Positions 57,316-64,000 of a stretch of 64,000 nucleotides of DNA are shown here, piece after piece. The notes under the pieces are model-generated. The model was not told the DNA's origin and did no database searches. It saw only the letters and a program-made list of their open reading frames with translations. The stretch is from Planomicrobium stackebrandtii (GTDB lineage Bacteria > Bacillota > Bacilli > Bacillales_A > Planococcaceae): assembly GCF_030814955.1 (NCBI RefSeq), contig NZ_JAUSWB010000001.1:496001-560000 (forward strand), written 5' to 3'. A program made the position numbers and the translations under genes. Numbering within the stretch: the first letter of the stretch is position 1; each line of letters begins with the position of its first letter.

Positions 57316-58103
57316 TTCACTTCGTCTCCTTTCAACCCTCCATACCTGCGATTGCGTTTTTGATAAATCTCAATCGCTTCAAGCAAGGAATCTTCATTAA
57401 AATCGGGCCACAAGGTTTCCGTGAACCAAAACTCAGTATAAGCCAATTGCCAAAGCATAAAATTGCTTAAACGGACTTCACCGCTTGTGCGAATCAGCAA
57501 ATCCGGTTCAGGCAGATCTTTTGTCATCAATCCACCGGAAATAAGGTCTTCGTTGATATCACAGACGTCCAGCGTTCCCGCCGCGACTTGGGCTGCAATA
57601 TCTTTTACAGCATCTACAATCTCTGCACGGCTGCCATAATTCAAGGCAAAATTCAGCACAAGCCCTGTATTGTCTTTTGTTGCTTCTTTTGCTTTTTTTA
57701 TGGCTCTGAGCGTATGCAATGGCAAGTTATGATGATATCCCATCATTTCCACTCGAACATTTTCCTCAATTAATTCCGGCAGAAAAGTCGTCAAAAACTC
57801 TTCTGGCAAGCGCATCAAAAAATCCACTTCGATTTTTGGCCGTTTCCAATTTTCAGTGGAAAATGCATACAAAGTTAATACGCTGACACCAAGTTCATTG
57901 GCAAGCTTGGTCACTTTGCGGACAGTCTTCATTCCTTCGTGGTGCCCGGCAACTCTTGGAAGTGAACGTTTTTTTGCCCAGCGCCCATTGCCGTCCATAA
58001 TAATCGCAATATGAGCCGGAACGGCTTCGTTTGAAATCAAAACTGAGCGATCTCCACTTTCCAAGACCAAATCAGTATTTCGTTTTAATAGTTTATTAAA
58101 CAT
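57312..58103 (-). CDS. uppS: Undecaprenyl diphosphate synthase
   Basis: A 263-residue cis-prenyltransferase making the C55 lipid carrier for cell wall synthesis. The catalytic Asp37 is in IIMDGNGRWAKKR. YAFSTENWKRP (about 83-93) and the C-terminal LIRTSGEVRLSNFMLWQLAY (about 205-224) bind the substrates. It overlaps cdsA by 4 nt. The promoter probably lies in 58104-58205 after the frr terminator. Confidence 0.98.
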   Translation of the reverse strand: MFNKLLKRNTDLVLESGDRSVLISNEAVPAHIAIIMDGNGRWAKKRSLPRVAGHHEGMKTVRKVTKLANELGVSVLTLYAFSTENWKRPKIEVDFLMRLPEEFLTTFLPELIEENVRVEMMGYHHNLPLHTLRAIKKAKEATKDNTGLVLNFALNYGSRAEIVDAVKDIAAQVAAGTLDVCDINEDLISGGLMTKDLPEPDLLIRTSGEVRLSNFMLWQLAYTEFWFTETLWPDFNEDSLLEAIEIYQKRNRRYGGLKGDEVK

Positions 58104-58207
58104 AGTTAGTCCTCCACCTATTGCAAATCGGCATGTCTAATGCTTATCATATCAAAAAAAACGGCATTGTGCGCTTCTTTCAAGAGACAGCGTTATTTTT
58201 TGGCATG

Positions 58208-58233
58208 AAAAAGCGTCCTGCTTAACAGGACGC
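58208..58233 (-). terminator. frr terminator
   Basis: A perfect 8-bp stem GCGTCCTG / CAGGACGC followed on the minus strand by TTTTTC, 22 nt behind the frr stop. Confidence 0.85.
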
Positions 58234-58255
58234 CAGACATGAAATGAAGTTCGAT

Positions 58256-58813
58256 TTAAACTTCCATAATCTCTTTTTCTTTATCTTTAGCCATTTCATC
58301 AATTTTCGAGATGTTGTCATCTGTCAATTTCTGAACATCGTCCGAATAGCCACGCAAGTCATCAACTGTAATTTCGCTTTTCTTCTCCAGTTTTTTAAAC
58401 TCATCATTGGCATCGCGGCGGATATTGCGGATTCCGACTTTCGCTTCTTCTGCTTCTTTTTTCACTTGTTTCACAAGATCTTTGCGGCGCTCTTCCGTCA
58501 AAGCAGGAACTGCCAATCGGATGACCGATCCATCGTTTGACGGGCTTAGGCCCAGGTCGGATTTCAGGATGGCTTTCTCGATATCGCCAAGAACCGATTT
58601 GTCATACGGCTGAATCATGATCAAACGAGCTTCAGGAATCGAAATGCCTGCTACTTGATTGACCGGTGTTGGAGCACCGTAATAATCGATCGTTAACTTG
58701 TCCAAAATAGATGGAGTCGCACGTCCGGCACGGATAGAAGCCAGATCACGGGAAAAAGCCTGGATTGCATTGGTCATTTTAGATTTAGTGTCATTCATCA
58801 CTGATTTCGGCAT
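58256..58813 (-). CDS. frr: Ribosome recycling factor
   Basis: A 185-residue tRNA-mimic protein that splits post-termination ribosomes with EF-G. The family stretches [17 protein letters not shown] (about 24-40), [13 protein letters not shown] and the C-terminal [13 protein letters not shown] are visible. It starts on the last base of pyrH, the conserved pyrH-frr pair. Confidence 0.98.
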   Translation of the reverse strand: MPKSVMNDTKSKMTNAIQAFSRDLASIRAGRATPSILDKLTIDYYGAPTPVNQVAGISIPEARLIMIQPYDKSVLGDIEKAILKSDLGLSPSNDGSVIRLAVPALTEERRKDLVKQVKKEAEEAKVGIRNIRRDANDEFKKLEKKSEITVDDLRGYSDDVQKLTDDNISKIDEMAKDKEKEIMEV

Positions 58814-59538
58814 TATATCGTTCTCCTCACTACTGTCCCGATTTTTTCTCCGAGTACAGCCCGTTTTATATTTCCGTTTTCCATAATTGAGAATACTACG
58901 AGTGGGATGTCATTGTCCATACAAAGTGTGGAAGCGGTAGAATCCATCACCTGCAAGCCTTGTTGAATCACTTCGAAATAAGAAAGTTCTTCATATTTCA
59001 CAGCAGTGGAATCCGTTTTCGGATCAGCTGAATACACGCCATCAACATTGTTCTTCGCCATTAAAATGACATCGGCTTCGATTTCGGCCGCGCGCAAAGC
59101 TGCTGTTGTATCAGTTGAAAAATAAGGATTTCCAGTACCAGCTGCAAAAATGACAACCCGCTTTTTCTCCAGGTGGCGAATAGCTCTTCTGCGGATGTAA
59201 GGCTCAGCGACTTGGCGCATTTCGATGGATGAAAGAACGCGTGTTTCAACGTCCTGCTTTTCCAAGGAATCCTGCAAAGCCAACGAGTTCATAACCGTTG
59301 CCAGCATGCCCATATAGTCAGCTGTTGCACGGTCCATACCCATTTCAGAACCGACTTTGCCTCTCCAGATGTTGCCGCCGCCAACTACGACTGCAACTTC
59401 CACTCCAAGTTCAACCACTTCTTTTACCTGGCTTGCTACTGATTTGATAATTTCAGGGGACAGACCGAAACCTTGTCCTCCTGCCATTGCTTCACCACTT
59501 AGTTTTAATACAATGCGTTTATATTGCTGAACACTCAT
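58813..59538 (-). CDS. pyrH: UMP kinase PyrH
   Basis: A 241-residue bacterial UMP kinase of the amino acid kinase family, making UDP for nucleic acids and cell wall precursors. [16 protein letters not shown] (11-26), [11 protein letters not shown] (about 50-60), [15 protein letters not shown] and [17 protein letters not shown] (about 132-148) are the family motifs. It lies between tsf and frr in the universal order. Confidence 0.98.
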   Translation of the reverse strand: MSVQQYKRIVLKLSGEAMAGGQGFGLSPEIIKSVASQVKEVVELGVEVAVVVGGGNIWRGKVGSEMGMDRATADYMGMLATVMNSLALQDSLEKQDVETRVLSSIEMRQVAEPYIRRRAIRHLEKKRVVIFAAGTGNPYFSTDTTAALRAAEIEADVILMAKNNVDGVYSADPKTDSTAVKYEELSYFEVIQQGLQVMDSTASTLCMDNDIPLVVFSIMENGNIKRAVLGEKIGTVVRRTI

Positions 59539-59563
59539 CGGTACCCTCCATTACACTTTTATT

Positions 59564-59593
59564 GAAAAATAGGGAACACATTCTCGTGTTCCC
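59564..59593 (-). terminator. tsf terminator
   Basis: A perfect stem GGGAACAC / GTGTTCCC followed on the minus strand by TATTTTTC. It separates rpsB-tsf from pyrH-frr. Confidence 0.8.
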
Positions 59594-59619
59594 CAAGATA
59601 AATCATATAATAAACAATG

Positions 59620-60504
59620 TTATTTTTTGTTAACCTGGCTCATAACTTCATCAGCAAAGTTGTCTTCACGTTTTTCGATGCCTTCTCCAACTTCGTAACG
59701 GATGAATTCTTTAACAGATCCACCAGTAGAAGCTGCAAAATCACGAACTTTTTGGTCTGAGTTCTTAACAAACGCCTGATCAAGCAAGCAGATGTCTTCG
59801 AAATATTTGCCAAGGCGGCCTTCAACCATTTTAGCAACGATTTTTTCTGGCTTGCCTTCGTTCAATGCTTGCTCAGTCAAAATTTTGCGTTCATGTTCTA
59901 CTTCGTCAGCAGAAACTTCGTCGCGTGAAACGTATTTAGGGTTTAATGCAGCGATGTGCATAGCGATGTCGCGAGCAGCATCTGAATCAGTAGAGTTTTC
60001 AAGAACCACTAGAACTGAAATGCGTCCACCCATGTGAAGGTAAGGGCCAAAAGCGTCAGCATCTGATTTTGTACGGATTTCAAAGCGGCGCAAAGTGATT
60101 TTTTCACCAATTTTAGCGATTGCGTTTGAAATGTGGTCTGCAACTGTCAAACCGTTCGACATTGTTGAAGCGTTAGCTTCTTCAACTGTAGCCGGTTTTG
60201 TAGTGATCAAGTGCTCGCCCAATTCTTTAACCAAAGTTTGGAAGCCTTCGTTTTTCGCAACAAAGTCAGTTTCTGCGTTTACTTCGAAGATAATTGCTTC
60301 GTTTTCTTTAACAAGAATTGAAGTTGTTCCTTCAGCTGCAATGCGGTCTGCTTTTTTAGAAGCGCTTGAAAGACCTTTTTCACGCAAGAAATCTAGAGCC
60401 GCTTCCATATCTCCATCTGTTTCCACTAAAGCTTTTTTGCAATCCATCATACCTGCGCCTGTTTTTGCACGCAATTCTTTTACCATTTGTGCTGTAACTG
60501 CCAT
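59620..60504 (-). CDS. tsf: Elongation factor Ts
   Basis: A 294-residue nucleotide exchange factor for EF-Tu. The N-terminal UBA-like domain has [20 protein letters not shown] (11-30). The core has [13 protein letters not shown] (about 76-88), the conserved EF-Tu contact. It follows rpsB, with a terminator-like attenuator between them (60542-60579). Confidence 0.98.
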   Translation of the reverse strand: MAVTAQMVKELRAKTGAGMMDCKKALVETDGDMEAALDFLREKGLSSASKKADRIAAEGTTSILVKENEAIIFEVNAETDFVAKNEGFQTLVKELGEHLITTKPATVEEANASTMSNGLTVADHISNAIAKIGEKITLRRFEIRTKSDADAFGPYLHMGGRISVLVVLENSTDSDAARDIAMHIAALNPKYVSRDEVSADEVEHERKILTEQALNEGKPEKIVAKMVEGRLGKYFEDICLLDQAFVKNSDQKVRDFAASTGGSVKEFIRYEVGEGIEKREDNFADEVMSQVNKK

Positions 60505-60541
60505 GATTAAATTCCTCCTCTATAATTTGGTGCATTTTCTC

Positions 60542-60579
60542 AAAAAAAGGTGATAAGTGGGGTTGGCCGCTTATCACCT
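60542..60579 (-). terminator. Terminator/attenuator between rpsB and tsf
   Basis: The stem AGGTGATAAG / CTTATCACCT with a 12-nt loop is followed on the minus strand by seven T residues. It would make tsf partly dependent on read-through. Confidence 0.85.
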
Positions 60580-60593
60580 GTGTAAATTGCGAA

Positions 60594-61310
60594 TTACTCA
60601 GCAGATTCAGCTTGAGTTTCTTCTTCTTCTTCCGGTTTTGACTCAAGCAAAGCGTCCGCCATTTTACCAGTTAACAATTTAACTGCGCGGATTGCATCGT
60701 CGTTTGCAGGAATAACATAATCGATTTCATCCGGATCACAGTTCGTATCAACGATACCAACGATAGGGATGTTCAATTTCATTGCTTCTGCAACTGCAAT
60801 GCGTTCTTTACGTGGATCAACTACGAACATTACGTCCGGTAGTGAACTCATGTCACGGATACCGCCAAGGAATTTAACAAGGCGTTCGTGTTGTTTTTTC
60901 AACTGAACAACTTCTTTTTTCGGTAGAACTTCAAAAGTTCCATCTTCTTCCATACGCTCGATTTGTTTCAAACGGTTCACACGTTTTTGGATTGTACCGA
61001 AGTTTGTAAGTGTTCCACCCAACCAACGTTGGTTGATGTAGTAGTTGCCAGAACGTTCTGCTTCTTCTTTGATCGCGTCCTGAGCTTGTTTCTTCGTACC
61101 AACGAAAAGTACTTTACCGCCTTCTTCGCCCACTTGTTTCATGAAGCTATAAGCTTCCTCCAATTTGCGGACTGTTTTTTGAAGATCGATAATGTAGATG
61201 CCGTTACGTTCCACGAAGATATATTTTTTCATTTTCGGGTTCCAGCGGCGAGTTTGGTGGCCAAAGTGTACACCAGCTTCTAACAATTGTTTCATTGAGA
61301 TTACTGCCAT
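60594..61310 (-). CDS. rpsB: 30S ribosomal protein S2
   Basis: 238 residues. It begins [20 protein letters not shown] and contains [20 protein letters not shown] and [27 protein letters not shown] (late signature, in part NDDAIRA near 200). An acidic Glu-rich tail (EEEEETQ) closes it. It has a strong promoter (61428-61457) and a leader of about 110 nt with an AACCG/CGGTT hairpin that could serve autoregulation. It stands directly after codY; B. subtilis has the fla/che operon between them. Confidence 0.99.
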   Translation of the reverse strand: MAVISMKQLLEAGVHFGHQTRRWNPKMKKYIFVERNGIYIIDLQKTVRKLEEAYSFMKQVGEEGGKVLFVGTKKQAQDAIKEEAERSGNYYINQRWLGGTLTNFGTIQKRVNRLKQIERMEEDGTFEVLPKKEVVQLKKQHERLVKFLGGIRDMSSLPDVMFVVDPRKERIAVAEAMKLNIPIVGIVDTNCDPDEIDYVIPANDDAIRAVKLLTGKMADALLESKPEEEEETQAESAE

Positions 61311-61427
61311 GATATGTTTCCTCCTGATAGGTTATTTTTTCCCTCCGCATTTTTCTTCTCTGAACCGTTACCCGGTTGGGCACCTGCGGCTCAAATCGAA
61401 ATGCGTGTGTATTTAACACCATTTGAA

Positions 61428-61457
61428 ATTATACCATGCTATTCCTTCACACCGCAA
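61428..61457 (-). promoter_or_regulatory. rpsB promoter
   Basis: On the minus strand TTGCGG (61452-61457) and a perfect extended -10 TGGTATAAT (TATAAT at 61428-61433) are spaced 18 bp. The leader contains a small hairpin AACCG..CGGTT around 61362-61376. Confidence 0.7.
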
Positions 61458-61491
61458 CAAGTTTCTTTCAAGAAATGAAAATGCCAATAAC

Positions 61492-61522
61492 AAAAGGTGC
61501 CGGAAAATTTCCGGCACCTTTT
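61492..61522 (-). terminator. codY terminator
   Basis: A perfect palindromic stem AAAAGGTGCCGGAAA / TTTCCGGCACCTTTT just behind codY. The A-run and T-run on both sides make it symmetrical. Confidence 0.88.
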
Positions 61523-61531
61523 AAGAGTTCA

Positions 61532-62311
61532 TTAGTTCATTTTCAATTGTTCAAGTTCTGCAAGGAATTTTGTGTTCAATACTTTGATGTACGTCCCTTT
61601 CATTCCTAGAGAACGTGATTCGATAACGCCTGCACTTTCAAGCTTACGAAGTGCGTTAACGATAACTGAACGCGTAATACCTACACGGTCAGCGATTTTT
61701 GAAGCGACAAGCAAACCTTCGTTGCCGTCAAGCTCTTCAAAAATATGTTCGATTGCTTCAAGTTCGCTGTATGAAAGTGAAGAAATCGCCATTTGCACGA
61801 CAGCTTTGCTGCGTGCTTCTTCTTCGATGCGGTCGCCTTTTTCGCGAAGGATTTCCATCCCTACAACAGTTGCGCCGTATTCGCCAAGAATTAAATCATC
61901 GTCATGGAATTCTGCGTCAACGCGCCCAAGAAGCAATGTTCCAAGACGTTCGCCGCCGCCGTTGATCGGTACGATAGTTGTTAAGCCGTTTTTGAACAAT
62001 TCACGTTCTTCCACAGGGAAAATCGTGTGTTCGCTGTTAACGTCCAAGTTTTCAGTAGTTTCGGTGATGTTTGAAAGTTTTTGTGTGTATTCAATCGGAA
62101 ATTGACGCTCTTCCAGCATCCCTATCATGCGTTCGTTCTCGATTTGCTGATTGATTGCGTAACCCAATACTTTACCTTTACGGCTAACGACGAATGCGTT
62201 GCATTCGATCACTTCGCTTAAAGTTTCAGCCATATCTTTAAAGTTTACTTTTTTTCCGCCTGCTGCTTCCAGCATAGAGTTAATTCGTCTTGTTTTTCCT
62301 AATAAATTCAT
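61532..62311 (-). CDS. codY: CodY, GTP/branched-chain amino acid-sensing global regulator
   Basis: 259 residues. An N-terminal GAF domain (1-155) binds isoleucine, leucine and valine. The C-terminal winged helix has [19 protein letters not shown] (about 203-221) and [19 protein letters not shown]. The length equals B. subtilis CodY. It represses nutrient-uptake and biosynthetic genes in rich conditions. It follows hslVU, the conserved clpQY-codY order, with AGGAGG upstream. A weak CodY-like box lies at 62351-62365. Confidence 0.98.
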   Translation of the reverse strand: MNLLGKTRRINSMLEAAGGKKVNFKDMAETLSEVIECNAFVVSRKGKVLGYAINQQIENERMIGMLEERQFPIEYTQKLSNITETTENLDVNSEHTIFPVEERELFKNGLTTIVPINGGGERLGTLLLGRVDAEFHDDDLILGEYGATVVGMEILREKGDRIEEEARSKAVVQMAISSLSYSELEAIEHIFEELDGNEGLLVASKIADRVGITRSVIVNALRKLESAGVIESRSLGMKGTYIKVLNTKFLAELEQLKMN

Positions 62312-62397
62312 TTAAATGAACCTCCTACATAATTCGTTCCGTATTTATTCAATATTCTAAAGGTTTTTACTCTTTATTGAAACTAATTTGCCTTGTT

Positions 62398-63795
62398 TTA
62401 CAGAATAAATTGTGACAAGTCTTTGTTTTTTGCCACATTCTCGAGTTTTTCGTTCACATATTGGGGGGTTATGTCAATTTGTGCCGGTGAAATCTCGGAA
62501 GCTTCGAAAGACAAATCTTCCAACAAGCGCTCCAATATTGTGTGCAGCCTGCGCGCGCCGATGTTATCTGTGTCCTGATTTACTTCATATGCAATTTCTG
62601 CAAGTCTGATTATTGAGGCATCATTGAAGTGTACCACAACTCCCTCGGTTTCGAGAAGGGCTTTATATTGATTTATCAAAGAATGTTTTGGTTCTGTTAG
62701 AATTTTAACAAAATCCTCTACTTCCAGCTTCTGCAGTTCTACCCGAATCGGGAAGCGTCCCTGCAATTCCGGTATTAAATCGGATGGCTTGGACATATGA
62801 AATGCGCCTGCAGCAACGAACAGCACATAATCCGTTTTGACTGCGCCGTATTTCGTAGAAACTGTGGAGCCTTCGACTATTGGCAAAATATCACGTTGAA
62901 CGCCTTCCCGCGAAACATCCGCAGAAGAAGAATTGCCCTTGCTGGCTATTTTGTCCATTTCATCGATAAAAATAATGCCATGCTGTTCTGCACGCTCGAT
63001 CGCTTCCATTGCCACTTCTTCATCATCCACGAGTTTGGCCGCCTCTTCCGCTGTCAAAATGCGACGGGCTTCTTTTACCTGCAAACGCCGTTTTTTCTTT
63101 TTCTTTGGCATAAGCGACGAAAACGCATCCTGCATGTTTGCGCCCATCTGCTCCATACCCGAGCCCTGCAGCGCATCAAACATGGAAAGGGAATTTTCAA
63201 CCACTTCGACGGTTACCCATTCGTCTTCCAGTTTGCCGGCTTTCAAGTCAGCAGCAATTTCTCTTCTTTTGACACGCACTTCCACTTCCGCAGTAGGTTC
63301 TTCTTCTTCCTGCTCAAGTTTCTGGCCGAAAAGCATCTCCAGCGGGTTTTGGTTCGTTTGCTTTTTACGCATCGATGGAGCCAATAATTTTACGATTCGT
63401 TCATTGGCGGCTGACTCTGCCTGAAATTGGACCGCTTCGAACTTTTCTTCTTTAACAATCCTTACGGCTGCTTCAACCAGGTCGCGCACCATGGATTCAA
63501 CGTCGCGGCCGACATAGCCAACTTCAGTAAACTTGGTCGCTTCCACTTTGATGAAAGGAGCCCCGGTCAATTTGGCAATCCGGCGGGCGATTTCAGTTTT
63601 CCCGACACCTGTTGGCCCGATCATTAAAATGTTTTTTGGAATAACTTCACCGCGCATTTCTTCATCCAGCCGGCTTCTGCGGTAGCGGTTGCGCAAAGCG
63701 ATGGCAATCGACCGCTTCGCATCTTTTTGGCCGACGATATAGCGGTCCAGGTGGTCAGTAATTTGTCTTGGCGTTAAATCGGTTTGATTTTTCAT
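62398..63795 (-). CDS. hslU: HslU (ClpY), ATPase subunit of the HslUV protease
   Basis: A 465-residue AAA+ unfoldase. Walker A GPTGVGKT is at residues 60-67 and Walker B is [11 protein letters not shown] (about 275). An I-domain with acidic and lysine-rich parts (about 110-250) holds the pore-loop region. The C-terminus ends DLSQFIL, the tail that docks into HslV. It overlaps the hslV stop by one base (TAATG) with GGAGGAATT before it. Confidence 0.98.
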   Translation of the reverse strand: MKNQTDLTPRQITDHLDRYIVGQKDAKRSIAIALRNRYRRSRLDEEMRGEVIPKNILMIGPTGVGKTEIARRIAKLTGAPFIKVEATKFTEVGYVGRDVESMVRDLVEAAVRIVKEEKFEAVQFQAESAANERIVKLLAPSMRKKQTNQNPLEMLFGQKLEQEEEEPTAEVEVRVKRREIAADLKAGKLEDEWVTVEVVENSLSMFDALQGSGMEQMGANMQDAFSSLMPKKKKKRRLQVKEARRILTAEEAAKLVDDEEVAMEAIERAEQHGIIFIDEMDKIASKGNSSSADVSREGVQRDILPIVEGSTVSTKYGAVKTDYVLFVAAGAFHMSKPSDLIPELQGRFPIRVELQKLEVEDFVKILTEPKHSLINQYKALLETEGVVVHFNDASIIRLAEIAYEVNQDTDNIGARRLHTILERLLEDLSFEASEISPAQIDITPQYVNEKLENVAKNKDLSQFIL

Positions 63796-64000
63796 TAGGA
63801 CAATTCCTCCACTATGATTTGATGATTGGTGTAGACACAGATGTCTGCAGCTGTTTCAAGCGCAGATTGTGCAATTTGTGCGGCAGTCATATTGTCGCCG
63901 GCGTATTTTTTCAACGCACGCCCCGCAGCCAGTGCATAGTTTCCGCCTGAACCGATGGCTAAAATCCCATCGTCGGGTTCGATGACTTCTCCGGTGCCTG
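63795..64000 (-). CDS. hslV: HslV (ClpQ) peptidase subunit, C-terminal part
   Basis: Partial: the 5' part lies beyond the window end. The visible 67 or so codons read [20 protein letters not shown] and then [20 protein letters not shown], ending IIVEELS before TAA. This is the C-terminal part of the proteasome-like HslV, just ahead of hslU. The N-terminal threonine (serine in B. subtilis ClpQ) nucleophile is not in the window. Confidence 0.95.
   Translation of the reverse strand, partial: GTGEVIEPDDGILAIGSGGNYALAAGRALKKYAGDNMTAAQIAQSALETAADICVYTNHQIIVEELS

Noticed and set aside
1..64000. rRNA and tRNA genes
   Set aside because: I found no cloverleaf-like tRNA or rRNA sequence in any intergenic gap.

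Overview
This 64-kb window is chromosomal core DNA of a low-to-mid GC Gram-positive bacterium of the order Bacillales. I infer Planococcaceae, close to Planococcus or Planomicrobium. The protein families and gene order match the Bacillus subtilis glnA to hslV region. However, sporulation genes that sit in this order in Bacillus (spoVS, cotE, spoVFA/spoVFB) are missing, as expected for a non-sporulating relative. Almost every gene lies on the minus strand; the exceptions are a two-gene mobile fragment at the left edge and one channel gene.

Layout from left to right. 1-1510: end of a mobile element (small unknown ORF plus a tyrosine integrase), ending against the glnA terminator. 1514-4630: glnA, glnR and a YnbB-type PLP enzyme, with a GlnR-type promoter. 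4739-5344: a TRIC-type membrane channel. 5399-5698: a rhodanese. 5766-6240: first cluster of an intergenic structured repeat. 6289-16168: hfq, miaA, a lysophospholipase-like hydrolase, mutL, mutS, ricA, ymdB and rny (RNA metabolism, tRNA modification and mismatch repair). 16309-16575: second repeat cluster. 16731-24950: recA, cinA, pgsA, a rodZ-like gene, ymfK, ymfI, ymfH and ymfF. 25016-25215: third repeat cluster. 25267-30847: an ABC nucleoside-type importer (two permeases, ATPase, lipoprotein) with a GntR regulator. 31023-39754: ftsK/spoIIIE-type translocase, RNase J2, asd, an M16 peptidase and pnp. 39905-53883: rpsO, ribF, truB, rbfA, ylxP, infB, ylxQ, ylxR, nusA, rimP, polC and proS. 53985-61310: rasP, dxr, cdsA, uppS, frr, pyrH, tsf and rpsB. 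61532-64000: codY, hslU and the end of hslV.

The genes form a typical information-processing and envelope backbone: translation (rpsB, tsf, frr, infB, rpsO, proS), RNA processing and decay (rny, rnjB, pnp, hfq, nusA, rimP, rbfA, truB, miaA), DNA replication and repair (polC, mutS, mutL, recA, ftsK), isoprenoid and phospholipid synthesis (dxr, uppS, cdsA, pgsA) and global nitrogen or GTP control (glnR, codY). Many genes overlap by 1-4 nt, and rho-independent terminators separate the operons clearly.

The most unusual content is non-coding. Three intergenic clusters carry copies of a roughly 122-bp element that folds into a long stepped hairpin. Its stem sequences differ between copies but stay complementary, so the structure appears to be selected or recently templated. 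One cluster contains an 84-bp direct duplication and another carries a second hairpin nested inside the first. Also notable are a recA SOS box that doubles as a terminator-like hairpin, missing gene blocks relative to Bacillus (including the fla/che block between codY and rpsB), and a tandem-repeat linker in infB.
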